From Prochlorococcus sp. AG-412-C21 (GTDB lineage: Bacteria > Cyanobacteriota > Cyanobacteriia > PCC-6307 > Cyanobiaceae), in the NCBI GenBank assembly GCA_003214975.1, contig QCKZ01000014.1, positions 1-34,611 of the forward strand: a stretch of DNA of 34,611 nucleotides. Reading direction: 5' to 3'. Position 1 is the stretch's first letter. Each line of letters begins with the position of its first letter. The position numbers and the translations under genes are program-made. Positions 10,147 to 18,640 of the stretch are shown here, in pieces. Below the pieces are notes generated by a model. That model saw only the letters and a program-made list of their open reading frames with translations. It was not told the origin of the DNA and made no database searches.

Positions 10147-10764
10147 TTGCATAAGATTGGACTAATAGACTATGGGATGGGGAATATTCATTCCGTAACA
10201 AAATCACTAGAAAGTCTTGGAGAAGAAATACTATTAATTAAAAACTTTAACGAATCAAGGGCTTGTAAGGCGATAATACTTCCTGGAGTAGGAGCCTTTG
10301 ATCCTGCGATGATTAATCTTACAAATACTGATTTGATAACTGATTTGAAACATTGGATTAAAAGTGGGAAGTCTTTTTTAGGGATTTGTCTAGGTCTTCA
10401 ACTCCTTTTTGAATCTAGTGATGAAGGAAAAGTTCAAGGACTAGGAATTTTAAAAGGAAAAATACAAAAAATACCTAATATAGTTAACCAAAGAATCCCT
10501 CATATGGGTTGGTGCCAACTTTTACCTACAAAAACAAATACTTTATTAGAGCTAGAAGAATTTAATAATTGGGTCTATTTTGTACATTCCTATCATGCAA
10601 TCCCAGATGACTTCAAAATTATTGCAGCTCAGGTTAATTATGGTTCAAAAAAATTAACAGCGATGATTGAGAATGATAATTTATTGGCCTGTCAATTTCA
10701 TCCAGAAAAATCTGGCAAAACAGGAGAAAAACTTTTGAGAAGATGGCTAAGTAATATTCAATAA
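10147..10764 (+). CDS. hisH: imidazole glycerol phosphate synthase, glutamine amidotransferase subunit
   Basis: It releases ammonia from glutamine for HisF in histidine synthesis. It is a 205-aa class I amidotransferase. The N-terminus HKIGLIDYGMGNIHSV is standard for HisH. The triad is visible as Cys81 in GICLGLQLLF and His185/Glu187 in CQFHPEKSG. The P-loop-like ILPGVGAFD also matches. The start is TTG at 10147; no ATG lies upstream in frame and the family N-terminus begins precisely here, so an unusual start codon is the best call. It is 12 bp after trxA and 13 bp before rsmD, which suggests one transcript. hisF is not in the window. Confidence 0.95.
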   Translation: MHKIGLIDYGMGNIHSVTKSLESLGEEILLIKNFNESRACKAIILPGVGAFDPAMINLTNTDLITDLKHWIKSGKSFLGICLGLQLLFESSDEGKVQGLGILKGKIQKIPNIVNQRIPHMGWCQLLPTKTNTLLELEEFNNWVYFVHSYHAIPDDFKIIAAQVNYGSKKLTAMIENDNLLACQFHPEKSGKTGEKLLRRWLSNIQ

Positions 10765-10777
10765 CTGATAATTACTG

Positions 10778-11377
10778 ATGAAGACAAACTTAAGATTAAT
10801 AGGTGGTAAAAGACTCCAAAGTCCAAATAATATTTATACTAGACCTACAACTTTGAGAGTTAGAGAGGCTATATTTAATATATTGAACAATAGAGTTGAA
10901 AATAGTAACTGGTTAGATTTATTTAGTGGAACTGGGGCCATATCTTGTGAAGCATATAATCATGGGGCAAGAAAAATAATTGCAATTGAAAAAAACAAAA
11001 ACAACTCAAAAATCTGCTTAAATAATCTACTTTCTTTGCAAGATATAGATAATCGAAAAAATGATATTGATGTTATTTGTAAAGACGTTTTGAACTGGAC
11101 AAAACCAAATCACGAAAGAAACTTATCATCTAAAATTATGGATTTAAATAAATTAAAATTTGATTTTGTTTATCTAGACCCTCCATATGATGTGAATTTC
11201 CATGAATTAGTTTTAAATCAAATATTTAATTGTAATTTTTTAAAAAAAGATTCAATAATTATTTGTGAACATTCTCAAAACCTATATATTAAAAAAAGTA
11301 CTTTATGGGAAACTATAGATGTCAGAGACTATGGACAGTCTAGATTAACATTTCTAATCAATGTCCAAAATCCCTGA
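10778..11377 (+). CDS. rsmD: 16S rRNA (guanine966-N2)-methyltransferase
   Basis: This is a 199-aa class I SAM-dependent methyltransferase of the RsmD family, which methylates G966 of 16S rRNA in the small subunit. The N-terminus has [12 protein letters not shown] and [15 protein letters not shown], the usual RsmD lead-in. SAM motif I is [15 protein letters not shown], and catalytic motif IV is DPPY (Asp134-Tyr137) in [11 protein letters not shown]. The last 24 bases overlap the 3' end of petG on the opposite strand, so the stop contexts of the two genes are mutually constrained. It follows hisH by 13 bp. Confidence 0.93.
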   Translation: MKTNLRLIGGKRLQSPNNIYTRPTTLRVREAIFNILNNRVENSNWLDLFSGTGAISCEAYNHGARKIIAIEKNKNNSKICLNNLLSLQDIDNRKNDIDVICKDVLNWTKPNHERNLSSKIMDLNKLKFDFVYLDPPYDVNFHELVLNQIFNCNFLKKDSIIICEHSQNLYIKKSTLWETIDVRDYGQSRLTFLINVQNP

Positions 11378-11473
11378 ACCTCTTCTGTATTGATTCCATG
11401 CACTTACAAATAATCCAAGTAGAGTTATTGGAACTAACCCTAAAACAATTCCACATAGAAGAGGCTCGATCAT
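11354..11473 (-). CDS. petG: cytochrome b6-f complex subunit V (PetG)
   Basis: This is a 39-aa single-helix subunit of the thylakoid cytochrome b6-f complex. The sequence [18 protein letters not shown] is nearly the textbook PetG N-terminus, followed by [11 protein letters not shown]. The frame stays open upstream to 11659, but the ATG at 11471-11473 gives the exact family length and has an AAAGG-like ribosome site about 7 bases before it; a longer call would be wrong. It is the only minus-strand gene in this stretch. It overlaps rsmD by 24 nt at its 3' end and is divergent from cytM, with 55 bp between starts. Confidence 0.96.
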   Translation of the reverse strand: MIEPLLCGIVLGLVPITLLGLFVSAWNQYRRGSGILDID

Positions 11474-11528
11474 TTTTTTGCCTTTTTTAAATTTCTTATT
11501 CACAATTGTTACATAGAGACTATTTTTT

Positions 11529-11915
11529 GTGTCAACATCTTCATCATCTGCAGCAGAAAGAGACCTTAAAAGAGAATTCTTGAAAAAGTTTTTTATTGTT
11601 TTTGTGGTTTCATTGATATGTTTTTCAATATTTTTCTTGAATCGTAATGAAAATAACAAATATATTATTGAAACTCTTGAGCTTAATGGATCTGTTAAGG
11701 AAGGAGATGCTCTTTTTAAGATAAATTGTGTTGGATGTCATGGAATTACAGCAAGAGGATTAGTGGGGCCAGACTTACACTCAATAACTCAACGTTTGAA
11801 TGATAAAGAGATAATAAAACAAGTTACTGGAGGCATTACTCCTCCCATGCCAAGTTTTGAAATTGATCCTGTAAATATGTCTAATTTATTAAAATATCTA
11901 CATAGCCTTGAATGA
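11529..11915 (+). CDS. cytM: cytochrome cM
   Basis: This is a 128-aa membrane-anchored c-type cytochrome. An N-terminal helix (about residues 20-37) anchors a soluble heme domain. The heme site is CVGCH (Cys67, Cys70, His71), and the likely axial Met is Met107 in TPPMPSF. CytM is widespread in cyanobacteria; its role in electron transfer and photosynthesis regulation is still debated. The start is GTG at 11529; the N-terminal [18 protein letters not shown] is hydrophilic and positively charged before the helix, as expected. The stop overlaps the trmJ-like start as ATGA (4 nt), indicating translational coupling. petG is divergent upstream. Confidence 0.9.
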   Translation: MSTSSSSAAERDLKREFLKKFFIVFVVSLICFSIFFLNRNENNKYIIETLELNGSVKEGDALFKINCVGCHGITARGLVGPDLHSITQRLNDKEIIKQVTGGITPPMPSFEIDPVNMSNLLKYLHSLE

Positions 11916-12664
11916 TTTTGGAGAAAAATTTTTCAAATATAAAGATCATCTTAGTTGAGCCAAATGGACCTTTAAATGTTGGGAGTGTTGCAAGATTATG
12001 CTCCAACTTTGAAGTTGAAGAATTAAGAATCGTTTCTCCAAAATGCGATATATTCTCTCTAGAAGCAAAAAAAATGGCCCTTAAAAAGGGTCAAAAATAT
12101 CTTGATCATTGTAAAATTTTTGAAAGTATTGAAAAAGCTATTTTTGATTGTGATTTAGTTATCGCGTCTTGTGGGAGGATTGATATAAGTAAAGATTCTT
12201 TTTTTGAATCCTCTGAAGATATATTTAATTCGATTTTATCTTTTAAAAAGATAAATAATCTAGCAATTATATTTGGCAGAGAAGATAGAGGTTTATCTAA
12301 TAATGAATTACTTCTAGCAAATAAGATTTTTAATATTCCTACTTCTAAGAATAATCCTTCTTTAAATCTTTCTCACGCAGTTTCAATAGTTTTGTATGAA
12401 TTAAATAAGTCTTCTAAAAGAAATTTTAATAAGGAATTAGAAGTTTTTAATCTTGCATCATCAAAACAAATACATGATTCATTTGTGGAGATAGAGGAAA
12501 TGCTTCTGGGAGTTGGATATCTTTTAAAACATACCTCTAGGGCAAAAATAAGTAAATTTAAGAAATATATTTTAAGGGCAAATACATCAATGCACGAAAT
12601 AAATGTTTTGAGAGGAATTGTACATCAAATAAACTGGTTTTTGAACAATTCAAAAAGAAATTAG
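11912..12664 (+). CDS. TrmH/SpoU-family RNA 2'-O-methyltransferase (TrmJ-like)
   Basis: This is a 250-aa SPOUT methyltransferase. Its N-terminal motif is IILVEPNGPLNVGSVARLC (residues 12-30), motif 2 is FGREDRGLSN (121-130), and motif 3 is NPSLNLSHAVSIVLYEL (148-163). These are in the right order and spacing for the TrmJ/LasT group, which methylates ribose at tRNA position 32. A helical C-terminal extension (SKQIHDSFVEIEEMLL) also fits TrmJ. The ATG overlaps the cytM stop by 4 nt. The family call is firm, but the exact RNA target is inferred. Confidence 0.9.
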   Translation: MILEKNFSNIKIILVEPNGPLNVGSVARLCSNFEVEELRIVSPKCDIFSLEAKKMALKKGQKYLDHCKIFESIEKAIFDCDLVIASCGRIDISKDSFFESSEDIFNSILSFKKINNLAIIFGREDRGLSNNELLLANKIFNIPTSKNNPSLNLSHAVSIVLYELNKSSKRNFNKELEVFNLASSKQIHDSFVEIEEMLLGVGYLLKHTSRAKISKFKKYILRANTSMHEINVLRGIVHQINWFLNNSKRN

Positions 12665-12785
12665 GAAAGTATAAATTAAATTAGATTTTAATTCTCTATA
12701 GTTTTAATTTGATATGGATATTTACTAAAAACATTTTCTGAAGTAACATCTATTGATTATTTGAATATTAAAGAAAACTAAAACT

Positions 12786-13874
12786 GTGACTCCAACAAAG
12801 AAAAGAAGAGTTTTTCCTTTTACAGCTGTAATTGGTCAGGAAGAAATGAAATTAGCACTTTTGTTAAATGTTATTGATCCAAGAATTGGAGGAGTGATGA
12901 TAATGGGTGATAGAGGGACTGGAAAGTCTACTACAATTAGAGCTTTAGCTGATTTGTTACCTGCAATAGACGTTGTTAAAGACGATCCATATAATAGTTC
13001 TCTAGTTGATCCTGATTTGCAGAGTAAAGAAGTTTTGGAAAAAATTGTTCAAGGAGAAAGTCTAGAGAGTATTCAAAAACAAGTCCCTATGGTTGATTTG
13101 CCTTTAGGGGCTACTGAAGACAGGCTTTGTGGAACTATCGATATAGAGAAGGCTTTGAGTGAAGGTATTAAGGCATTTGAACCTGGTTTATTGGCAAAAG
13201 CTAATAGGGGTTTACTATATGTTGATGAAGTGAATTTGCTTGACGATCATTTAGTTGATGTACTTTTAGATTCGGCTGCTTCCGGATGGAATACAGTTGA
13301 AAGGGAAGGTGTCTCAGTTCGACATCCTGCCAGGTTTGTACTTATTGGTTCAGGAAACCCAGAAGAAGGTGAATTAAGGCCTCAGTTATTGGACAGGTTT
13401 GGAATGAGTGTTGAGGTTAAGACAGTTAGAGACGCTGAATTAAGAGTTCAAGTAGTAGATCAAAGAACTTCTTTTGACGATAATCCTGATGAATTTTCAA
13501 TGACTGTTGAGAAACAACAGCAGGAACTTCAACAAAAGGTTATTAAAGCTCAAGAAATTTTAAATACTGTTCAAATGGATGATGACCTTAGATTGAATAT
13601 TTCTGCAATCTGCGGAGAGCTAGATGTTGATGGTTTACGTGGCGATATTGTCACAAATCGATCTGCAAGGGCAATTGCAGCCTTTGAAGGCAGAACTGAA
13701 GTGCAAGAAGATGACATAGCAAGGGTTATTTCTTGTTCTTTAAGACATAGACTTAGAAAAGATCCTCTAGAACAAGTTGATTCAGGTGAAAGAGTTATTC
13801 AAGCTTTTTGTAAAGTATTTGATTTAGATGAAAAAGAAAATCTTACAAAATTTCAATTGTCTGCAGAAGATTAA
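12786..13874 (+). CDS. chlI: magnesium chelatase subunit I
   Basis: This is the 362-aa AAA+ ATPase subunit of Mg-chelatase, which with ChlD and ChlH inserts Mg into protoporphyrin IX at the start of chlorophyll synthesis. Walker A is GDRGTGKST (41-49) and Walker B is [10 protein letters not shown] (143-152). Sensor-type [10 protein letters not shown]-like [16 protein letters not shown] follows, then the helical lid [14 protein letters not shown]. The GTG start at 12786 gives the family N-terminus [17 protein letters not shown]. The preceding 121-bp gap carries no gene and probably holds a promoter. ruvC begins 5 bp after the stop, suggesting co-transcription. Confidence 0.97.
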   Translation: MTPTKKRRVFPFTAVIGQEEMKLALLLNVIDPRIGGVMIMGDRGTGKSTTIRALADLLPAIDVVKDDPYNSSLVDPDLQSKEVLEKIVQGESLESIQKQVPMVDLPLGATEDRLCGTIDIEKALSEGIKAFEPGLLAKANRGLLYVDEVNLLDDHLVDVLLDSAASGWNTVEREGVSVRHPARFVLIGSGNPEEGELRPQLLDRFGMSVEVKTVRDAELRVQVVDQRTSFDDNPDEFSMTVEKQQQELQQKVIKAQEILNTVQMDDDLRLNISAICGELDVDGLRGDIVTNRSARAIAAFEGRTEVQEDDIARVISCSLRHRLRKDPLEQVDSGERVIQAFCKVFDLDEKENLTKFQLSAED

Positions 13875-13879
13875 TTATA

Positions 13880-14353
13880 GTGAGAATAATTGGTATTGAC
13901 CCTGGATTAGCTAGAGTTGGCTATGGAATTATTGAAATAGAAAATGAAAAAAAGATATTATTAGATTGTGGCGTTATTGAGACAGTTAAAGATAAAAAAG
14001 AAGAAGATAGACTTTATGAGATATTCAAAGATCTTAATGAATTGATTAATCATTGGAATCCAAATGTAGCAGCGGTAGAAAAATTCTTCTTTTATAGATC
14101 AAGTACTACTATTAGTGTCGTGCAGGCTAGAGGCGTCATTATGATGGTATTGGCCTCAAAAAAAATTCATGTTAGTGAATATTCTCCTGCTCAGATAAAA
14201 TTAACCATTGCTGGGTCTGGTAAAGCATCTAAGAAAGAAGTACTTGATGCAGTTATGTATAACTTAAAACTTACAAAACCTCCAAAACCTGATGATTCAG
14301 CAGATGCGTTGGCCATAGCTCTAACAAAACTAAATGAAGAAGGCTTCAACTGA
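13880..14353 (+). CDS. ruvC: Holliday junction resolvase RuvC
   Basis: This is a 157-aa endonuclease that cleaves four-way junctions during recombination, working with RuvAB. The four acidic catalytic residues are visible: Asp7 in [13 protein letters not shown], Glu67 in AAVEKFFF, and Asp139/Asp142 in [15 protein letters not shown]. The start is GTG at 13880, since the conserved RIIGIDPG follows directly. It lies 5 bp after chlI and 9 bp before the cyclo-ligase gene, so these three are likely one transcript. Confidence 0.96.
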   Translation: MRIIGIDPGLARVGYGIIEIENEKKILLDCGVIETVKDKKEEDRLYEIFKDLNELINHWNPNVAAVEKFFFYRSSTTISVVQARGVIMMVLASKKIHVSEYSPAQIKLTIAGSGKASKKEVLDAVMYNLKLTKPPKPDDSADALAIALTKLNEEGFN

Positions 14354-14362
14354 AGATTTAAT

Positions 14363-14920
14363 ATGAATATCTTTGACAAAAAGAAATTGGAGAGGGATAC
14401 TTTTAGAAAACTTAGAGATGAGATTTCTCTTAATCAAAGAGAAAATGTAGAAAAGAATGTAAAATTATATGTTGATTTATTTATTAAAAAATATAAAAAT
14501 ATTGGTTATATAGCAATATATTGGCCTCTAAAAAATGAAGTAGATATTAGAAGTCTTAAGGAAAAAATTTCTTTAGCTTTGCCCAGATGTAAAGATAGAA
14601 AAGAGTTGTTATTTTATCCATGGGATGATAAACCCCTTACAAAAGACTCCGAGGGGATACTAAGTCCAAAGAACTCTTTTTCATTAAGTCATAAGCAGAT
14701 AAGTATGATTCTTGTTCCATGTCTTTCTGTGGATAAAGAGTTAATAAGATTAGGTTATGGAGGAGGTTATTTTGATAAATTAAGGAGAAATGAAAATTGG
14801 AGGAATATTCCATCCATTGGAGTATTAACTTCTAATTGTGTAAGTACGATTCCATTATCCAGAGCTGAGTGGGATATTCCCTTATCAGGCTACATCACAG
14901 AAAAAGAAATATTTGTATAA
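14363..14920 (+). CDS. 5-formyltetrahydrofolate cyclo-ligase
   Basis: This 185-aa enzyme converts 5-formyl-THF to 5,10-methenyl-THF with ATP, returning stored folate to one-carbon metabolism. The diagnostic ATP/Mg motif is RLGYGGGYFDKL (residues 129-140). A further family segment is IAIYWPLKNEVDI near residues 50-62, and VPCLSVD precedes the Gly-rich loop. Start ATG at 14363 is 9 bp after ruvC. Length is typical of the family (about 180-200 aa). Confidence 0.93.
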   Translation: MNIFDKKKLERDTFRKLRDEISLNQRENVEKNVKLYVDLFIKKYKNIGYIAIYWPLKNEVDIRSLKEKISLALPRCKDRKELLFYPWDDKPLTKDSEGILSPKNSFSLSHKQISMILVPCLSVDKELIRLGYGGGYFDKLRRNENWRNIPSIGVLTSNCVSTIPLSRAEWDIPLSGYITEKEIFV

Positions 14921-14959
14921 TAAAAGATCTACAAGTGGTTTATTAATAGTTTTTAAAAA

Positions 14960-15379
14960 ATGGAAAATCAAGAAAAATACAATAATTTATCAAAATTAGT
15001 CGAAAAGTTGAATAAATCAGAAGATCCAAAAAGAAAATATGAGTACATTTTGTGGTTGGGTAAAAAATTGAAAGAACCAGATAGCAAAATTCTTGTTGAA
15101 GAAAATAAGGTTAAGGGATGCGTTTCAGAAGTTTTTGTTAAGGCAAATATTAAAGGCGGTAAATTATTTTGGGAAGGATATTCAGATGCCCTAATAACTA
15201 AGGGTTTATTGGCATTCCTAATTACTGGATTAAATGAATTAACACCAAATGAGGTTGTTAAAATAAATAAGAAATTTATTGAAGATACTGGTTTGAAAGC
15301 AAGCTTAACTCCTTCACGATCAAATGGTTTTTTAAACATACTATTGAAAATGCAGTCTCAAGCAAATGAATTTTTGTAG
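14960..15379 (+). CDS. sufE: SufE-family cysteine desulfurase activator
   Basis: This is a 139-aa SufE-like protein, expected to accept sulfur from SufS persulfide and pass it to the SUF Fe-S scaffold. The acceptor cysteine is Cys54 in NKVKGCVSEVF, and the family segment SDALITKGLLAFLITGLNELTP follows. The C-terminal LKASLTPSRSNGFLNIL also matches SufE. CsdE is the paralogous alternative, but picocyanobacteria use SUF. Start ATG at 14960; 39 bp after the folate gene and 45 bp before hom. Confidence 0.93.
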   Translation: MENQEKYNNLSKLVEKLNKSEDPKRKYEYILWLGKKLKEPDSKILVEENKVKGCVSEVFVKANIKGGKLFWEGYSDALITKGLLAFLITGLNELTPNEVVKINKKFIEDTGLKASLTPSRSNGFLNILLKMQSQANEFL

Positions 15380-15424
15380 GTTTAATAATATAAAATTAAA
15401 ATTCAAAGTTAAAAGAAATAAAAA

Positions 15425-16726
15425 ATGAGAAAATGCAAAATTGGTATTATAGGTTTTGGAACTGTAGGTTCAGGGATTTATAAAATATTTAATTCTGAAA
15501 TTGATTCACATCCAATTCTAAAAGAAATAGAAATTGCAAAAATAGCAGTAAAAGATCTTAGTAAAAAAAGGGATATTGAGCTAGATAATAATTTATTAAC
15601 TGATGATCCATTTAAATTAATTAATGACCCCTCTATAGATGTAATTGTTGAAGTAATGGGTGGGGTTGATTTAGCGAAAGAAATTATTCAGCAATCATTA
15701 AAATCAGGTAAATCTGTTGTTACGGCAAATAAAGCAGTCATTGCAAGATATGGAGAAGAAATATACAAAACTGCTGCTAAAGAAGGAGTTTATATATTGT
15801 CAGAGGCGGCAGTTTGCGGGGGGATTCCAATAATTGAACCCTTAAAAAGATCATTAAAAAGTAACAGCATAAAAAAAATGGTTGGGATAATAAATGGCAC
15901 AACAAATTTTATTCTTTCAAAGATGACAAATGAAAAAGCTGATTATAAGGAGACCTTGAAATTGGCCCAAAGCCTTGGTTATGCAGAATTCGATCCAACG
16001 GCAGATGTTGAGGGACATGATGCTGCTGATAAAATTTCAATTCTTAGTGAACTCGCATTTGGAGGGAAAATCAAAAGAGACGAGATACATTCTGAGGGCA
16101 TTAGTAAAATTAATCTCAAGGATATCGAATATGCCAATAAATTAGGATTTGAAATAAAACTTTTAGCTCTATCCGAAAGGCTTCAAATTAATAGCAATGA
16201 TTCACTTGCTTTGAATATTTGGGTAGGTCCTTCCTTGATTCCAAAATCTCATCCATTAGCAACAATTAAGGGAGTTAATAATGCCTTATTGATAGAGGCT
16301 GATCCTGTTGGAGAAATAATGTTGTATGGTCCAGGTGCAGGGAGTGGCCCAACTGCTGCATCAGTAGTATCAGATATATTAAATCTGCATGCCTCCTCAG
16401 TAAAAAATAATAATTCAATCGATCCATTATTATCTTTTGATTTCTGGAGAAAATGTCATATCATAAAATCTTCTCAAATAAATAAAAAAAATTACCTTAG
16501 AATTGTTTGTCTTGATAGTCCAGGCGTAATAGGAAAGATTGGAGATATTTTTGGAAATAATAATGTATCAATCGAATCAATTGTTCAACTAGATGCAACT
16601 GAGGACAAAGCTGAAATTGTCGTCATAACTCATGAGGTGAATAATGGGAATTTTGAGAAATCGAAAGATGAAATAAATTCTCTAAATGAAGTCAAAATTA
16701 TTGCAAGTCAAATAAGTTGTATTTAA
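15425..16726 (+). CDS. hom: homoserine dehydrogenase
   Basis: This 433-aa enzyme reduces aspartate semialdehyde to homoserine, on the way to threonine and methionine. The Rossmann motif is IGIIGFGTVGSGIY (residues 6-19). The catalytic domain shows VTANKAVIARYG, SEAAVCGGIPIIEPL, and the signature INGTTNFILSKM. A C-terminal ACT domain (from about residue 355, CLDSPGVIGKIGDIFGNNNVSI) implies feedback by threonine. It is monofunctional, without a fused aspartokinase. It sits on the + strand run, 45 bp after sufE. Confidence 0.96.
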   Translation: MRKCKIGIIGFGTVGSGIYKIFNSEIDSHPILKEIEIAKIAVKDLSKKRDIELDNNLLTDDPFKLINDPSIDVIVEVMGGVDLAKEIIQQSLKSGKSVVTANKAVIARYGEEIYKTAAKEGVYILSEAAVCGGIPIIEPLKRSLKSNSIKKMVGIINGTTNFILSKMTNEKADYKETLKLAQSLGYAEFDPTADVEGHDAADKISILSELAFGGKIKRDEIHSEGISKINLKDIEYANKLGFEIKLLALSERLQINSNDSLALNIWVGPSLIPKSHPLATIKGVNNALLIEADPVGEIMLYGPGAGSGPTAASVVSDILNLHASSVKNNNSIDPLLSFDFWRKCHIIKSSQINKKNYLRIVCLDSPGVIGKIGDIFGNNNVSIESIVQLDATEDKAEIVVITHEVNNGNFEKSKDEINSLNEVKIIASQISCI

Positions 16727-16796
16727 AAAAATAGTTTGCAAAATTCTTTATAGCTTGTTAAACCGAAGAAAGTAAGTGTTTGGTTTTAACACCTTA

Positions 16797-17048
16797 ATGA
16801 TTTCTTCAAAACTATTTGACAATAAAAACGAAAATAATAATTTAATTTGTTCTGAAAACCTTTATAAAGGGGCTTGTGTAAAAATTAAAAATAGTAAAAA
16901 AACTTTTCAAGTAATTGGTATAAATATAGGTAAAAAAATTTGTTGGGTAAGAGAGTGGCCTTTTGCCTGTAATTCTAAAAAAACATTTACTTTAGAAATA
17001 AGTCAAATAACATTACAAATTTTTTGCTCAAATCAATCCTCAGAATAA
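16797..17048 (+). CDS. conserved small protein, unknown function
   Basis: This is an 83-aa protein without a membrane segment. The first part is Asn/Lys-rich; the core reads KGACVKIKNSKKTFQVIG then KICWVREWPFAC, with a C-terminal FTLEISQITLQIF, suggesting a small all-beta fold. I recognise the shape (a K/R-x-F-Q-V-I-G and CWVREWP core) as a picocyanobacterial conserved hypothetical but know no function. A GTG at 16776 would add seven residues; the ATG at 16797 is preferred because the extension is not compelling and no ribosome site favours it. It lies between hom and the binding lipoprotein. Confidence 0.7.
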   Translation: MISSKLFDNKNENNNLICSENLYKGACVKIKNSKKTFQVIGINIGKKICWVREWPFACNSKKTFTLEISQITLQIFCSNQSSE

Positions 17049-17068
17049 TTTATTAGTACTTAAGAAAT

Positions 17069-18640
17069 ATGAAAAGAAAAGTTCTTTTATCAATATTTAT
17101 TATTTTAATTTCTTTCTTACAGAATTCTTGTGGCTCAAAAAGAATATCTAAAAAAATCACAGTAGCAAGTTCTGGAAAAATTGAATCTTTAGATCCAGCT
17201 AGAGCTAATACTCTTAAAGCAATTCAATTAATCAGTTCTTTGGGAGACACATTGTATGAATTAAATTCTAACGGAGATTTAATACCTGAATTGGCATCAG
17301 GGATGCCAATTATCTCAAAGGATAGACTTCAAATAATTATAAATTTAAGAAAAAATGTTTTATTTCATGATGGAACTTCATTTAACTCAAAGGCAATAAA
17401 GTTTACTTTTGATAGATTCAAAAGAATTGGAACAATGAATTATATTTTAGGAAATAAGATTAAATCAATAGAAACTCCAAGTGAATATTCAGTTATAATA
17501 AATCTAAATAAACCATCAAGTTCTTTAAATGGTTTACTTACATCAGTAAATTTAACCCCAATATCACCCACATTCTATAAAGAATATTCTGATAAGTTTC
17601 TAAATGAAAAATTCGTTGGTACTGGCAAATATGTCCTGTCCAGTTTCTCTAATGAAGTCCAATTAATTGATCCAAATTTGAATTATTGGGGTCAAAAGCC
17701 CTTAAATAAGGGTATTAATTTTGTGGGCTATTCAAATTCATCTTCTCTTTTTGGTGCTTTAAAAAGTAAACAAATTGATGTGCTCTTATCAAATTCAATT
17801 GATGACATTCAGAGAAACAGTCTAAATAATTTAAGTAAAAATAAAAAGTTTAAAGAAGGTAATAGCCCTTTCACTGAATTAAGTTTTATAAGCCTTAAAA
17901 CTAGTTCTTATCCCTTAAATAATCTTAATTTAAGAAAGGCTTTAGCAAAAAGTCTTAATAGAACATTAATTAGTGAAAAAGTAAGTTATGGCTTAAGGAA
18001 GCCATCTAGATCAATTATTCCTCCAATATTAAAAAAAGATAAGCAAGGTATGTGGCCTAAATATGATTATTTAGAAGCGAGAAACTTATTGCAAAAAGAA
18101 AATTATTGCAATGGAAACATTCTTAAAATACCTCTTACTTATAGATCCAATGTACCAGCTGATAAACTTATTGCCCTGACATGGCAGGAAGAAATAAAAA
18201 ATTCTTTGAAAGATTGTATTGATATTGAACTCAACGGAGTTGAATCTACAACAGTTTATAAGAATCTAAGTTTAGGAATTTATACAGCAGTTATTCTCGA
18301 TTGGAATGGAGCTTATTCAGATCCAGAAGCCTATCTCACTCCACTTTTAAGTTGTAATGAAATAATTGATGACATATGTAAAAAAGGAGAATCAGTTTAC
18401 AGCGGTAGTTTTTGGGGGTCAAATAAGGTTGAAAGTTTATTTCTTGAGAGTGAAAAAATAGGCGAAAATAAAAGACTAGATAAGCTTGTTGAAATTGAAA
18501 AAATAGCAGCAAATTCAATCCCTTACATTCCTATTTGGATATCCTCTCAAAAAGCATGGTCTCAAAATACATTATCAAAACCTATTTTTAATGGTGCAGG
18601 AATAATTTCATTGAGCGATCTAAAGTTTATTGATGAGTAG
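17069..18640 (+). CDS. family 5 ABC solute-binding lipoprotein (oligopeptide type)
   Basis: This is a 523-aa extracytoplasmic binding protein of the OppA/DppA family. The N-terminus has a basic start, a hydrophobic core and Cys21 in LQNSCGSK; this is a poor lipobox (Gln at -3) but likely a lipoprotein. The SBP family 5 signature is clear: SLDPARAN near residue 40, LRKNVLFHDGTSFNSKAIKFTF, then NLRKALAKSLNR and YSDPEAYLTPLL. Ligands in this family include peptides, nickel and other solutes, so specificity is open. Its 3' end overlaps the permease gene by 8 nt, so they form one operon. No ATPase gene is nearby. Confidence 0.92.
   Translation: MKRKVLLSIFIILISFLQNSCGSKRISKKITVASSGKIESLDPARANTLKAIQLISSLGDTLYELNSNGDLIPELASGMPIISKDRLQIIINLRKNVLFHDGTSFNSKAIKFTFDRFKRIGTMNYILGNKIKSIETPSEYSVIINLNKPSSSLNGLLTSVNLTPISPTFYKEYSDKFLNEKFVGTGKYVLSSFSNEVQLIDPNLNYWGQKPLNKGINFVGYSNSSSLFGALKSKQIDVLLSNSIDDIQRNSLNNLSKNKKFKEGNSPFTELSFISLKTSSYPLNNLNLRKALAKSLNRTLISEKVSYGLRKPSRSIIPPILKKDKQGMWPKYDYLEARNLLQKENYCNGNILKIPLTYRSNVPADKLIALTWQEEIKNSLKDCIDIELNGVESTTVYKNLSLGIYTAVILDWNGAYSDPEAYLTPLLSCNEIIDDICKKGESVYSGSFWGSNKVESLFLESEKIGENKRLDKLVEIEKIAANSIPYIPIWISSQKAWSQNTLSKPIFNGAGIISLSDLKFIDE

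Noticed and set aside
11474-11659. Upstream extension of petG to a 101-aa protein
   Set aside because: The frame is open by chance opposite cytM; PetG is always about 37-39 aa and the internal ATG at 11473 gives the exact family N-terminus.
14968-15339. 123-aa minus-strand frame opposite sufE
   Set aside because: It is a shadow of the sufE coding sequence with no motif of its own.
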